Origin: JBFGJY01 sp041576975
Lineage (GTDB): Bacteria; Pseudomonadota; Gammaproteobacteria; UBA4575
Reading direction: 5' to 3'
Assembly: GCA_041576975.1 (NCBI GenBank)
Contig: JBFGJY010000010.1
Location: 1-54,449, forward strand
Length of the DNA: 54,449 nucleotides
This document shows positions 1-9,005 of the stretch, piece after piece. The notes below the pieces were generated by a model. It did no database searches. It saw only the letters and a list, made by a program, of their open reading frames with translations, and was not told where the DNA came from. A program made the translations under genes and the position numbers. The first letter of the stretch is position 1; the number at the start of each line of letters is the position of its first letter.

Positions 1-1
1 A

Positions 2-82
2 GCTACAGGCTATGTGCCGCCATCATGGGATGAGATGTTAGATAAATTAACTGAACAAATTATTAGCCGTACAGAACAATAA
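2..82 (+). CDS. 3' end of a truncated gene, possibly an RmlD-like nucleotide-sugar reductase
   Basis: This is the tail of a gene that begins before the window: 26 codons ending with TAA at 80-82. A PPSWDEML stretch lies close to the C-terminus. That resembles the ending of RmlD-type nucleotide-sugar reductases, but 26 residues cannot prove the family. The stop lies four bases before the next ATG, so it is almost certainly the preceding member of the same operon. If it is RmlD-like, the order reductase, dehydratase, 2-epimerase would match the WbvR-WbvB-WbvD set known from Vibrio cholerae O37. The reading frame is secure; the function is a guess. Confidence 0.45.
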   Translation, partial: ATGYVPPSWDEMLDKLTEQIISRTEQ

Positions 83-86
83 AAAA

Positions 87-1151
87 ATGCAGCTTCAAGA
101 TAAAAGAATATTGGTAACCGGTGGCACAGGATCTTTAGGTAAGATACTTGTGCGTAGACTACTTGCGGGTGATATGGGTACTCCAAAAAAAGTTATTGTA
201 TTATCGCGTGATGAAGCGAAACAACACAATATGCGAATGGAGTATTTACACAAAACTGTCACAACGGATGAAGTTATTTACAATAATTTTAAACAGATAT
301 TAGAGTTTCGAATTGGAGATGTCCGTGACTATCATGATATTTGTGCATCATTAAAGGATGTAGATATTGTAGTTAATGCCGCGGCCTTGAAACAGGTGCC
401 TACTTGTGAGTATTTTCCGGGTCAAGCTGTACAGACAAATTGTATGGGGGCCCAGAATATTGTTAATGCAATTGTAGAGCACCAATATCCTATTGAAACT
501 GTATTAGGTGTCAGTACGGATAAGGCATGTAAACCGGTCAACGTGATGGGCATGACCAAAGCCATACAGGAAAGGATATTTATTTCTGCCAATGTCCTGG
601 CACCCGAAACACGATTTATTTGTGTTCGATATGGGAATGTCCTTGCATCACGCGGCTCTGTGATTCCTTTGTTTCGAGAACAAATTAACAATGGTGGACC
701 GGTTACATTAACTAATCCAAACATGACTAGATTTCTTTTGAGCTTAGAACAGGCAGTAGATTTAATATTTGCCGCTTTGCAAGATGCAAATGCGGGTGAA
801 ACCTATATACCGCGTGTACCTTCTGCAACCGTTCAGAATATTGCGCATTCCCTTATAGGTGATAAAGATATCACTATTGAAATTATCGGCGAGCGGCCAG
901 GTGAAAAATTACATGAAATACTAGTTTCTGAAGAAGAATGTCGTCATACCATAAGTAGAGGTGATTTTTATGTAATCTTGCCTATGTTACCTGAACTAGC
1001 TAAAACAACAGAAGTGACTGGTGAACTCAGTAAAGAATATAGTTCAGGAGATGGTATTGCATCTTTAGATGAGACAGTTTCGCTACTAAAATCACACAGG
1101 CTTTTGCTTGATCAAATAGCTATCCAAGAAACTCAAGAATTGTTAGTTTAG
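87..1151 (+). CDS. UDP-GlcNAc 4,6-dehydratase/5-epimerase-type SDR (WbjB/CapE/WbvB family)
   Basis: Predicted soluble short-chain dehydrogenase of 354 residues. By family it acts on UDP-GlcNAc, removing water across C4-C6 and epimerising C5, as the first step to L-series 6-deoxy-HexNAc sugars. A Rossmann glycine motif TGGTGSLG lies at residues 11-18 and the family STDKA motif at 143-147. The usual YxxxK is replaced by MxxxK (M154, K158), a variant shared with the WbpM homologue in this window. A PGEKLHE motif lies near residue 275. The ATG follows the previous stop by four bases, and the 2-epimerase follows within nine bases. The closest functional class is WbjB/CapE/WbvB; the exact product depends on the partner reductase. 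Confidence is high for family, moderate for substrate. Confidence 0.85.
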   Translation: MQLQDKRILVTGGTGSLGKILVRRLLAGDMGTPKKVIVLSRDEAKQHNMRMEYLHKTVTTDEVIYNNFKQILEFRIGDVRDYHDICASLKDVDIVVNAAALKQVPTCEYFPGQAVQTNCMGAQNIVNAIVEHQYPIETVLGVSTDKACKPVNVMGMTKAIQERIFISANVLAPETRFICVRYGNVLASRGSVIPLFREQINNGGPVTLTNPNMTRFLLSLEQAVDLIFAALQDANAGETYIPRVPSATVQNIAHSLIGDKDITIEIIGERPGEKLHEILVSEEECRHTISRGDFYVILPMLPELAKTTEVTGELSKEYSSGDGIASLDETVSLLKSHRLLLDQIAIQETQELLV

Positions 1152-1159
1152 ATCTGACA

Positions 1160-2296
1160 GTGCGCAAATTAAAAGTTGCTACCATAGTTGGGACGCGTCC
1201 CGAACTCATAAAGCTAAGCCGAGTACTTGCTGAGCTTGATAGACAGTTTGATCATATTCTCATTCATTCAGGTCAAAATTATGACTATGAATTGAATGAA
1301 GTTTTTTTCAACGAATTAGAAATTAAAAAGCCCCAGCATTTTTTAGATGTTGCTGAGGACTCTGCTGCCGCGACGATAGGAAGCGTTATTATAAAAGCGC
1401 ATGAAGTCTTAGAAAAAGAACATCCCGATTCTGTTCTGATTTATGGTGATACCAATACCTGCTTGTCTGCGATAGCGGCAAAGAGATTGAAAATACCCGT
1501 ATTTCATATGGAAGCGGGTAACCGTTGCTTTGATGAACGAGTCCCTGAAGAAATTAATCGACGTATTATTGATCATATCAGTGATATCAACATGCCGCTA
1601 ACGGAACATGCGCGGCGATATTTGATACAGGAAGGACTATCTTCTGAAACCATTATTAAAACAGGTTCTACAATGAAGGAGGTATTAAATTATTACTCCA
1701 ATAAAATCGATGATTCGGATGCGCTAGAAAAGTTAAAACTTTCACAACATAAATATTTCTTGGTCAGCGCGCATCGAGAAGAGAATGTAGATGTTGTTGA
1801 GCGATTAGAAAGACTTGTGGCAGCACTAGAACATTTAGGGAAAAAATATAACTACCCTACATTATTTTCTACTCATCCAAGAACTAAAAAACGTCTTGAA
1901 GAAATGAATATAAATCTAAAGGACTCGGATATCAGATTTATGAAAGCATTTGGATTTTTAGACTATGTACAACTTCAAAGAAATGCGTTTTGTGTAATAT
2001 CGGATAGTGGAACGATCACAGAAGAAGCATCTATATTAAATTTACCTGCAATCACTATACGACAAGCTCATGAGCGACCAGAGGGTATGGATCAGGGCGT
2101 ACTAGTGATGAGTGACGTTAAAAGTGAACAATTAATCGCGGCGGTTGAAATGGTCACTACGCAATTTAATCGGGACATGCGTAGTAATAAAATCGTGTTT
2201 GATTACGATGAGGATAAAGTATCAGAAAAAGTAGCAAGAATTATCCTTAGCTATACTGACTATGTGAACCGAACGGTATGGCGTCAGCAAATTTAA
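1160..2296 (+). CDS. UDP-N-acetylglucosamine 2-epimerase family enzyme (WecB/WbjD/WbvD-like)
   Basis: A 378-residue hydrolysing/non-hydrolysing 2-epimerase family protein, the normal size for WbjD/CapG. The N-terminal GTRPELIK motif (residues 11-18), the HSGQNYDYELN stretch near 36, YGDTNTC near 94 and HMEAGNRCFDE near 116 are hallmarks of the WecB fold. The C-terminal half has the SDSGT nucleotide-binding signature near 279. In WbjB-linked pathways this enzyme inverts C2 of a UDP-6-deoxy-HexNAc as the last step. The start is GTG with no strong ribosome binding site; translation is probably coupled to the dehydratase stop eight bases before. Its 3' end overlaps the next gene by 19 bases. A role in plain UDP-ManNAc formation (WecB) is possible but less likely in this context. 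Confidence 0.85.
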   Translation: MRKLKVATIVGTRPELIKLSRVLAELDRQFDHILIHSGQNYDYELNEVFFNELEIKKPQHFLDVAEDSAAATIGSVIIKAHEVLEKEHPDSVLIYGDTNTCLSAIAAKRLKIPVFHMEAGNRCFDERVPEEINRRIIDHISDINMPLTEHARRYLIQEGLSSETIIKTGSTMKEVLNYYSNKIDDSDALEKLKLSQHKYFLVSAHREENVDVVERLERLVAALEHLGKKYNYPTLFSTHPRTKKRLEEMNINLKDSDIRFMKAFGFLDYVQLQRNAFCVISDSGTITEEASILNLPAITIRQAHERPEGMDQGVLVMSDVKSEQLIAAVEMVTTQFNRDMRSNKIVFDYDEDKVSEKVARIILSYTDYVNRTVWRQQI

Positions 2297-3264
2297 GTGG
2301 CAAAACTTGTTTAGTAACTGGGGCTTCAGGATTTATTGGATCACACTTATGCGAGGAGTTAGTTAAGCAAGGTGCGATCGTAAAGGCATTACTTCATGCC
2401 CCTTGTGAAGGAATTTGGGCATCAAGCTTTCTATGTAAGTTAGGAGAGAAACAAGTTCCTGAGCAAGCTATGAAAGACGTCGAAATTGTCTTTCACTTAG
2501 CTGGTAGAGCACATTCTATAGCGGAACAGCGTAGTGAAGATAATCTATATTACCAAACCAATGTTGCAGGCACTCGAGCTTTGCTTGAGGCTGCACGCGA
2601 TGCAAACGTTGATAAATTTATTTTCTTCAGCAGTGTAAAATCAATGGGCGAAGAGAGCGATGTTCGCTTAGATGAAAACTCAGAACCACATCCTAGATCC
2701 CCATATGGTAAAAGCAAACTTGAAGCTGAGAAGCTAGTGCTTGATGGTGGATATGTTGCATTACCCACCGTATTAAGATTGGTGATGGTGTACGGAAATT
2801 CCAATAAAGGGAATCTACCCAGAATGATAAAGGCTATTTCGAAAAACTGGTTTCCTCCTTTTCCCAAAATAGAAAACAAGCGTTCAATGATACACGTCGA
2901 GGATGTTGTGCAAGGGGCAATTCTTGCAGCTTCTAGTCAAATTAGTGCAGGGAAAACATATATATTAACGGATGGTATTGATTACTCAACACGCCAGCTG
3001 TATGAAATTATTCGTCGATCGATGAGCAAATCTATTCCTTCGTGGGGGATACCTCTCTTGAGTTTAAAATGCATAGCAATGTTTGGTGACGTGCTTAGGA
3101 TAATTTCTGGGCGGCGCATTTTAATTGATTCAGATAGTTTGCAAAAACTTATTGGTAATTCATATTACAGTTCTAAAAAGATCGGTTCAGAACTAGGATT
3201 TTTACCCAAGCATACGTTATTCAATACAATGCCGAAAGTAATTTCAAGCATTGATTCAAGATGA
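2278..3264 (+). CDS. NAD-dependent nucleotide-sugar epimerase/reductase (WbpV-like)
   Basis: Extended SDR of 328 residues with a TGASGFIG dinucleotide site (residues 14-21), serines 118-119 of the catalytic strand and the YxxxK pair Y143/K147. Its position just upstream of wbpL- and wbpM-like genes is the order of the wbpV-wbpL-wbpM cassette of Pseudomonas aeruginosa O6. There WbpV reduces the WbpM product UDP-4-keto-6-deoxy-GlcNAc to UDP-QuiNAc. By analogy it would supply the first sugar of the O-unit. The ATG lies 19 bases inside the preceding gene, and the stop overlaps the next start in an ATGA, so it is translationally coupled on both sides. A UDP-hexose 4-epimerase role cannot be excluded from sequence alone. 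Confidence 0.75.
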   Translation: MASANLSGKTCLVTGASGFIGSHLCEELVKQGAIVKALLHAPCEGIWASSFLCKLGEKQVPEQAMKDVEIVFHLAGRAHSIAEQRSEDNLYYQTNVAGTRALLEAARDANVDKFIFFSSVKSMGEESDVRLDENSEPHPRSPYGKSKLEAEKLVLDGGYVALPTVLRLVMVYGNSNKGNLPRMIKAISKNWFPPFPKIENKRSMIHVEDVVQGAILAASSQISAGKTYILTDGIDYSTRQLYEIIRRSMSKSIPSWGIPLLSLKCIAMFGDVLRIISGRRILIDSDSLQKLIGNSYYSSKKIGSELGFLPKHTLFNTMPKVISSIDSR

Positions 3265-4289
3265 TTTTCTTGCTGATTGCAATTTGCGTGGCTATTTCAG
3301 CCTGGTTGATATGTTTATTATTATCTAACCCATCTTCAATTTTCTATGTGTTGGATGATCCAACACACCGTTCCCTGCATGATGTTCCAAAACCGCGTAC
3401 TGGAGGAATCGCAATATTTATATCTATTTTTGCAACATGGTTAATAATTGCATTAACTCAAGATGTGGAAAAATTTATTTACTATGTTTTGGTAGGCTTA
3501 TGTTTGTTATCTGTAATTTCATATATAGATGATCGTTATTCGATACCACAGATCTGGAGATTGCTGATCCATATTCTAGCGGCAATTCTATTGGTACTCA
3601 GTGGGATTGGCTTATCAGCAAGTGATATACAAGTCGATAAATTTATTGATAATACCTTTGTATTAAATGGTTTAACTATTTTAGTGGTTGTATGGTGTAT
3701 TAACTTATATAACTTTATGGATGGTATGGATGGTTTGGCGGGAGGAATGGGCGTTATTGGATTCGGATGCCTAGCTTGGCTAGGCTGGTTCGCTGGAAAT
3801 AATTTATTTATGTTAATGGCATTGATAATAGCGGCAGCTAATTTAGGATTTTTGTTGCATAATTTCCCCCCTGCAAAGATATTTATGGGTGATGTGGGTT
3901 CAATCACGATGGGCTATTTATTAGCATTTTTTTCATTGTGGGGGATACAGGCTAATATATTCACTTGGTGGATACCCATATTAATATTTTCCCCATTTAT
4001 TGTAGATGCCACAATTACACTCATTAAACGGCTGTATAATCGAGAAAAAGTTTGGGAGGCGCATAAATCGCATTATTATCAGAAGCTTGTTCAAAGTGGG
4101 TGGGGGCATAGAAAGACTGCTATCTATGAATATATTTTAATGGCTACAATCGCTTGCTCGGTAATAGCAGTACAAGCATTAAATAGTGATACTCTGACTT
4201 TTTTTTTGACACTGGTATGGTTGTTGATATACATCGTTATAATTTTTGTTGTCAGTCGTCTAGGGACCCAGTCTGGTAAATTACGTTGA
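3261..4289 (+). CDS. wbpL: Undecaprenyl-phosphate sugar-1-phosphate transferase (WbpL/WecA family)
   Basis: Polytopic inner-membrane protein of 342 residues, mostly hydrophobic segments. It carries the family signatures: TGGIAIF near 47-53, the Asp pair D90-D91 that binds Mg2+ (YIDDRY), NFMDGMDG at 151-158 and the MGDVGS loop around D211. Members transfer a HexNAc-1-phosphate, in WbpL usually D-FucNAc or D-QuiNAc, to undecaprenyl phosphate and so start O-antigen assembly on the cytoplasmic face. It overlaps the WbpV-like gene by four bases and is followed by the WbpM homologue, also overlapping by four. The operon setting favours WbpL over the housekeeping WecA or MraY. Confidence 0.88.
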   Translation: MIFLLIAICVAISAWLICLLLSNPSSIFYVLDDPTHRSLHDVPKPRTGGIAIFISIFATWLIIALTQDVEKFIYYVLVGLCLLSVISYIDDRYSIPQIWRLLIHILAAILLVLSGIGLSASDIQVDKFIDNTFVLNGLTILVVVWCINLYNFMDGMDGLAGGMGVIGFGCLAWLGWFAGNNLFMLMALIIAAANLGFLLHNFPPAKIFMGDVGSITMGYLLAFFSLWGIQANIFTWWIPILIFSPFIVDATITLIKRLYNREKVWEAHKSHYYQKLVQSGWGHRKTAIYEYILMATIACSVIAVQALNSDTLTFFLTLVWLLIYIVIIFVVSRLGTQSGKLR

Positions 4290-6178
4290 AATTATTTTCA
4301 TTTTTAATTAATCGCTGGGCTGCACTTTTGCATGATATTGTGTGGATACCCATTGCATTACTTTTGGCTTATTGGATTCGCTTTAACTTGGGCATGATCC
4401 CTCAATATTATTGGCAAGGGATTTATCATTTATTAATAGCCGCATTGATTGTTCAGACTATCAGCTACTGGTATTTCGGCTTATATAGAGGCATATGGAG
4501 ATTTGCATCCATCCCTGATATTTTACAAATAACAAAGGCAGTTACTTTAGGGGTAAGTGTTACATTTATAATTGTTTTTATTGCTTACCGATTACAAGCC
4601 GTTCCTCGCTCAATATTAGTTTTATATCCTCTATTTTTGTTTCTTGGTCTAAGTGGGCCGAGGCTTTGCTATCGTTGGATAAAAGACCATCATTTATATC
4701 TGAGACAGCCGCAAGGAAAACGTGTGCTAATTGTTGGAGCAGGACGAGCAGGTGAGATGTTAGTTCGTGACATGCTGAGAACAAACGAATATTTACCAAT
4801 TGGATTTGTAGATGACTCAAGCCAAAAAATAGGGCGAGATATACATGGTGTGCGAGTACTCGATAGTGTAAAGAATATTGAAAATGTCTTGAATTCATAT
4901 GAAGTTGAATTAGCAATTGTTTGTATAAGAAATATTAGTGCTGGGGCAATGAGAAATATACTTAGGACATGCAGTAATAAAAATGTTCAATGTCAAACTA
5001 TTCCATCTTTAACAGAAGTAAATGATGACAATATAGATATTTCACGTTTACGGAATATAAAACTAGAAGATTTGTTAGGTCGCGAGACGATAAAGCTTGA
5101 TGAGCAATCCCTGCGAATTTTTATTGAAGGTGAATGTGTATTGGTTACAGGCGCGGGCGGATCAATTGGATCCGAATTGTGTCGTCAAACACTAAGACAT
5201 CACCCGAAAAAATTGATACTACTTGAACAAAGTGAATTTAATTTATACACAATAATAAATAATTTGGGTAATAATGAAGAAATTAGTACAACAGAAATTA
5301 TACCAGTGTTAAGCGATATACGAGATTCAAAGGCAATTGAAGAAATTTTTATGCACTACAGACCCAGCATCGTTTTACATGCGGCAGCTTATAAACACGT
5401 CCCTATAATTGAAGATAATATAATAGAGGGTGTTAAAACCAACATATTTGGAACTAAGATGCTTGCAGAACAAGCTACAAAATATAAAGTAAAAAAGTTT
5501 GTAATGGTATCTACAGATAAGGCGGTAAACCCTACAAGTATGATGGGAGCCACCAAGCGCACAGCTGAAATATTCTGCCAAGTACTTAACTCACAATCTA
5601 CGACCCAATTTATTACTACTAGATTTGGTAATGTTGTTGATTCCACTGGGTCGGTGGTGCCTTTGTTTAGAGAACAGATCAAAAAAGGTGGGCCGGTCAC
5701 CGTTACGCATAAAAATATATCACGTTACTTTATGAGTATACCCGAAGCAGTTAGTTTGATTTTGCAGGCTGCTTCTATGGGTGAGGGTGGTGAAATATTT
5801 GTGCTTGATATGGGTAAACCGGTAAAAATTTATGATTTAGCAAGGCAAATGATTCGCTTATCCGGGTATGATCCTGATCAAGATATAAAAATTGAGTTTA
5901 TTGGGCTGCGTCCAGGCGAAAAATTGTATGAGGAACTTTTTCATGCGTCAGAAGACTATACTGGAACAAGGCACCCTAAGATTTTATTAGCAGAGTCGCG
6001 AAAAATAGATTGGGATGTATTCTCTCATCAACTTGATGACGTGTTGCATGCTTGTGAGCAAAGAAATGAGAGCAAAGTTATCGCTTCACTTAAATCGATT
6101 ATTCCTGAGTATGTTGCAAATCAGCCAATTTCAGCGGATGGAATAATTGAAAATTCCACCCAAAATATTGTCCACTGA
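4286..6178 (+). CDS. wbpM: Membrane-bound UDP-GlcNAc 4,6-dehydratase (WbpM/FlaA1-long family)
   Basis: 630 residues. About four transmembrane segments occupy roughly residues 10-130, followed by a first Rossmann-like domain (VGAGRAGEM at 150-158) and a second catalytic SDR domain (TGAGGSIGSE at 288-297). The active site shows STDKA (409-413) and MxxxK (M420, K424), the Ser-Met-Lys arrangement described for WbpM. The reaction is UDP-GlcNAc to UDP-4-keto-6-deoxy-GlcNAc, feeding the WbpV-like reductase. The start is TTG, fused to the previous stop (TTGA), so initiation is coupled. It is the last gene of the polysaccharide operon; 48 bases separate it from miaB. In P. aeruginosa wbpM likewise ends the O-antigen locus. 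Confidence 0.92.
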   Translation: MKLFSFLINRWAALLHDIVWIPIALLLAYWIRFNLGMIPQYYWQGIYHLLIAALIVQTISYWYFGLYRGIWRFASIPDILQITKAVTLGVSVTFIIVFIAYRLQAVPRSILVLYPLFLFLGLSGPRLCYRWIKDHHLYLRQPQGKRVLIVGAGRAGEMLVRDMLRTNEYLPIGFVDDSSQKIGRDIHGVRVLDSVKNIENVLNSYEVELAIVCIRNISAGAMRNILRTCSNKNVQCQTIPSLTEVNDDNIDISRLRNIKLEDLLGRETIKLDEQSLRIFIEGECVLVTGAGGSIGSELCRQTLRHHPKKLILLEQSEFNLYTIINNLGNNEEISTTEIIPVLSDIRDSKAIEEIFMHYRPSIVLHAAAYKHVPIIEDNIIEGVKTNIFGTKMLAEQATKYKVKKFVMVSTDKAVNPTSMMGATKRTAEIFCQVLNSQSTTQFITTRFGNVVDSTGSVVPLFREQIKKGGPVTVTHKNISRYFMSIPEAVSLILQAASMGEGGEIFVLDMGKPVKIYDLARQMIRLSGYDPDQDIKIEFIGLRPGEKLYEELFHASEDYTGTRHPKILLAESRKIDWDVFSHQLDDVLHACEQRNESKVIASLKSIIPEYVANQPISADGIIENSTQNIVH

Positions 6179-6226
6179 GTATATTGAGCATAGTAATATA
6201 CATAAAATCAGTAAAATCTCTGGATT

Positions 6227-7558
6227 ATGAAAAAAGTATTTATTAAGACTCAAGGTTGTCAAATGAATGAGTATGATTCAGAAAAGATGCTGAATGTGCT
6301 TAATCATGAATGTGGTCTTGAGACTACTGCTGATCCATCTGAAGCGGATGTATTGTTATTAAATACCTGTTCAATACGTGAGAAGGCACAAGAAAAAGTT
6401 TTTTCTCAATTGGGGCAGTGGCGGCCTTATAAAGAAAAAAATCCTAATGTATTGATTGGTGTTGGTGGTTGTGTTGCGAGTCAAGAGGGCGAAGCTTTAG
6501 CTGAACGTGCGAAACAAGTTGATATAGTATTCGGTCCACAAACAATTCATAGATTGCCCGCACTACTTGACCAAGCAAAGAAGAATAACAAAGCAATAGT
6601 AGACATCTCTTTTCCAGAAATGGAAAAGTTTGATTGCCTGCCTGAACCAAGTTCTGCAGGACCAACAGCATTTGTCTCTATTATGGAGGGGTGTAGTAAG
6701 TATTGCACCTACTGTGTCGTTCCCTATACAAGAGGTGAGGAGTTTAGTAGGCCACTCGCTGATGTGTTAGATGAGATCAAAGTATTGGTTAAACAAGGAG
6801 TTCGTGAAGTAACATTATTGGGACAAAATGTGAATGGCTATCGAGGCCTTGACCCGAATGGCGAGATTATTGATTTTTCGTTGTTACTTTATTATGTCAG
6901 CAAGATAGAGGGTATCGAACGAATTCGATATACCAGTTCACATCCTATTGAGTTTTCAGATAATTTAATTGATGCTTACGCAGAAATTCCGCAGCTGGTT
7001 AATCATGTGCATTTACCAGTACAAAGTGGTTCGGACCGAATGTTAGCTGCTATGAAGCGCGGTCATACTGCGCTTGAATATAAATCTATTATAAAAAAAT
7101 TGCGTAAACACCGTCCGGGTATAAGTATATCCTCTGATTTCATAGTCGGATTTCCTGGTGAAAGCGATGAAGACTTTGAGCAAACTATGAATTTTGTTGA
7201 GGATATCGGATTTGACCAATCTTATAGCTTTATTTATAGCCGCAGACCTGGAACGCCTGCGGCATCATTTGAAGATAATATTTCGCCAGTTGTAAAAAAA
7301 CAAAGGTTGCAGCGGTTGCAACAAATGATAAATCAAATGTCTTTAAATTATTCAAAATCAATGATTGGAACTAAGCAACGAGTATTGGTTGAGGGATTTT
7401 CCAAAAAATCTACGCTAGAATTTTCGGGGAGGACAGAAAATAATCGTGTGGTAAATTTTAAAGCCCCTGAAAATGTAACCGGCAAATTTATTCGCCTTAA
7501 AATTACACATGCTTTTTCAAACTCTTTGCGTGGTAGCTATCGTGACACACTTTTATAG
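6227..7558 (+). CDS. miaB: tRNA-2-methylthio-N6-dimethylallyladenosine synthase MiaB
   Basis: Radical-SAM methylthiotransferase that adds the 2-methylthio group to i6A37 in tRNAs reading UNN codons. The N-terminal MTTase domain has its three cluster cysteines at C11, C48 and C82. The radical-SAM CxxxCxxC is C156/C160/C163 within GCSKYCTYC. A TRAM RNA-binding domain fills roughly the last 65 residues. At 443 residues it is slightly shorter than E. coli MiaB (474) but complete. It heads the conserved run miaB-ybeZ-ybeY-ybeX-lnt. The ATG lies in an AT-rich gap with no clear Shine-Dalgarno or promoter match. Confidence 0.97.
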   Translation: MKKVFIKTQGCQMNEYDSEKMLNVLNHECGLETTADPSEADVLLLNTCSIREKAQEKVFSQLGQWRPYKEKNPNVLIGVGGCVASQEGEALAERAKQVDIVFGPQTIHRLPALLDQAKKNNKAIVDISFPEMEKFDCLPEPSSAGPTAFVSIMEGCSKYCTYCVVPYTRGEEFSRPLADVLDEIKVLVKQGVREVTLLGQNVNGYRGLDPNGEIIDFSLLLYYVSKIEGIERIRYTSSHPIEFSDNLIDAYAEIPQLVNHVHLPVQSGSDRMLAAMKRGHTALEYKSIIKKLRKHRPGISISSDFIVGFPGESDEDFEQTMNFVEDIGFDQSYSFIYSRRPGTPAASFEDNISPVVKKQRLQRLQQMINQMSLNYSKSMIGTKQRVLVEGFSKKSTLEFSGRTENNRVVNFKAPENVTGKFIRLKITHAFSNSLRGSYRDTLL

Positions 7559-7572
7559 AGGTAAACTTACGT

Positions 7573-8538
7573 TTGTCAGCTGAAATTCATTCCATAGATA
7601 TTGTTTTAGAACCTGCCGATAACCCACGTCTTGCCAATCTTTGTGGACCATTCAATGAGCATTTACATCAGCTTGAAGAAAGACTTGGTGTAGAGATTAA
7701 CAATAGAGGTAATGCTTTCTCAATCAGTGGAGAAGCGCAAGCGGCAAATACAGCAGCAGAGGTAATTAAGGAGCTCTATGATTCAACTAAGAGCCAAACT
7801 TTATCATCTTCAGTTGTACATCTATTTTTACAGGAATCCGAACTTGCAAATATAGTCGATCAAGAATTCAAAACTTCACGTGGCACAGTTTTCACGAAAC
7901 GTAGCGTTATAAAGCCACGTGGAGCTAATCAAGAAAAATATGTTCAGTCCATTGATGAAAGTGATTTAGTTTTTGGCATTGGCCCTGCCGGAACAGGTAA
8001 GACATATTTAGCTGTTGCCTGTGCAGTGGAAGCTCTTGAAAGAGATAATATTCGAAAACTTGTTTTAGTAAGGCCTGCAGTTGAAGCAGGTGAGAGGCTC
8101 GGATTTTTGCCCGGGGATTTAGCACAAAAAATTGACCCTTATTTGAGACCCATGTACGACGCGCTTTATGAAATGATGGGATACGAAAAGGTTAATAAAC
8201 TCATCGATAGGAATGTTATTGAAATAGCTCCATTGGCTTATATGCGTGGACGAACTTTAAATGATGCCTTTATTATTTTAGATGAAGCACAAAATACTAC
8301 AATTGAACAAATGAAAATGTTTCTTACTCGTATTGGTTTTGGCTCCAAAGCAATTGTGACAGGTGATGTAACGCAAATTGATTTACCTACTAGTAAAGAG
8401 TCTGGTTTGAAACATGTAGTTCGTATTTTGAAAAACACAAAAGATATTGAATTTTGTTATTTTAATGCTAAAGATGTGGTTCGTCATCCGTTAGTTAAGA
8501 AAATCATACAAGCCTATGATAAAGACTCACCAGATTAG
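7573..8538 (+). CDS. ybeZ: PhoH-like ATPase YbeZ
   Basis: 321-residue P-loop ATPase of the PhoH family. The Walker A GPAGTGKT is at 137-144 and the Walker B ILDEAQ at 235-240. Its conserved neighbour YbeY acts in 16S rRNA 3'-end maturation and ribosome quality control, and YbeZ is believed to be its partner helicase/NTPase. The best start is TTG at 7573: a GAGGT ribosome binding site lies at 7558-7562 and no in-frame ATG gives a sensible N-terminus. The gap to ybeY is 14 bases, so the two are surely co-transcribed. Confidence 0.95.
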   Translation: MSAEIHSIDIVLEPADNPRLANLCGPFNEHLHQLEERLGVEINNRGNAFSISGEAQAANTAAEVIKELYDSTKSQTLSSSVVHLFLQESELANIVDQEFKTSRGTVFTKRSVIKPRGANQEKYVQSIDESDLVFGIGPAGTGKTYLAVACAVEALERDNIRKLVLVRPAVEAGERLGFLPGDLAQKIDPYLRPMYDALYEMMGYEKVNKLIDRNVIEIAPLAYMRGRTLNDAFIILDEAQNTTIEQMKMFLTRIGFGSKAIVTGDVTQIDLPTSKESGLKHVVRILKNTKDIEFCYFNAKDVVRHPLVKKIIQAYDKDSPD

Positions 8539-8552
8539 AGCTTTCCTGAATT

Positions 8553-8996
8553 ATGGCAATACAATTAGATGTTCAACTTGCTGCAGAGGACGCTAATATT
8601 CCAAGCGTGTCAGAATTCAAAATCTGGGCTGAGAAAATTCCATCTTCTGATATCGATTCAAGCGTATGTTTGCGTATAGTTGGTGAAGATGAGGCCAGAG
8701 ATCTTAATAAACGCTATCGTAATATTGATGAGGCTACAAATGTTTTATCTTTTCCTGCTGAAATTCCAATAGAACTAGGGCTGAACTTTCTTGGAGATGT
8801 TGTGATTTGTGCGCCAATAGTTTTTCAAGAAGCTCAAGCTCAAGAGAAAGATCTCAATTCACATTGGGCTCATTTACTAGTACATGGTATTTTGCACTTG
8901 CAGGGATATGATCATGATAATGACAAACAATCTAAAGAAATGGAAGCATTAGAAATTGACACACTAGAGCGACTTGGAATAGAGAATCCTTATTGA
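8553..8996 (+). CDS. ybeY: Endoribonuclease / rRNA maturation factor YbeY
   Basis: 147-residue metallo-endoribonuclease of the UPF0054 family. The zinc site HGxLHLxGYDH is intact with H111, H115 and H121. An internal TNVLSFP motif (residues 62-68) is typical of the family. YbeY takes part in maturation of 16S rRNA 3' ends and in decay of defective 70S ribosomes. It sits between ybeZ and ybeX as in most gammaproteobacteria, 14 bases after one and 9 bases before the other. Confidence 0.97.
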   Translation: MAIQLDVQLAAEDANIPSVSEFKIWAEKIPSSDIDSSVCLRIVGEDEARDLNKRYRNIDEATNVLSFPAEIPIELGLNFLGDVVICAPIVFQEAQAQEKDLNSHWAHLLVHGILHLQGYDHDNDKQSKEMEALEIDTLERLGIENPY

Positions 8997-9005
8997 TATT
9001 TAAAT

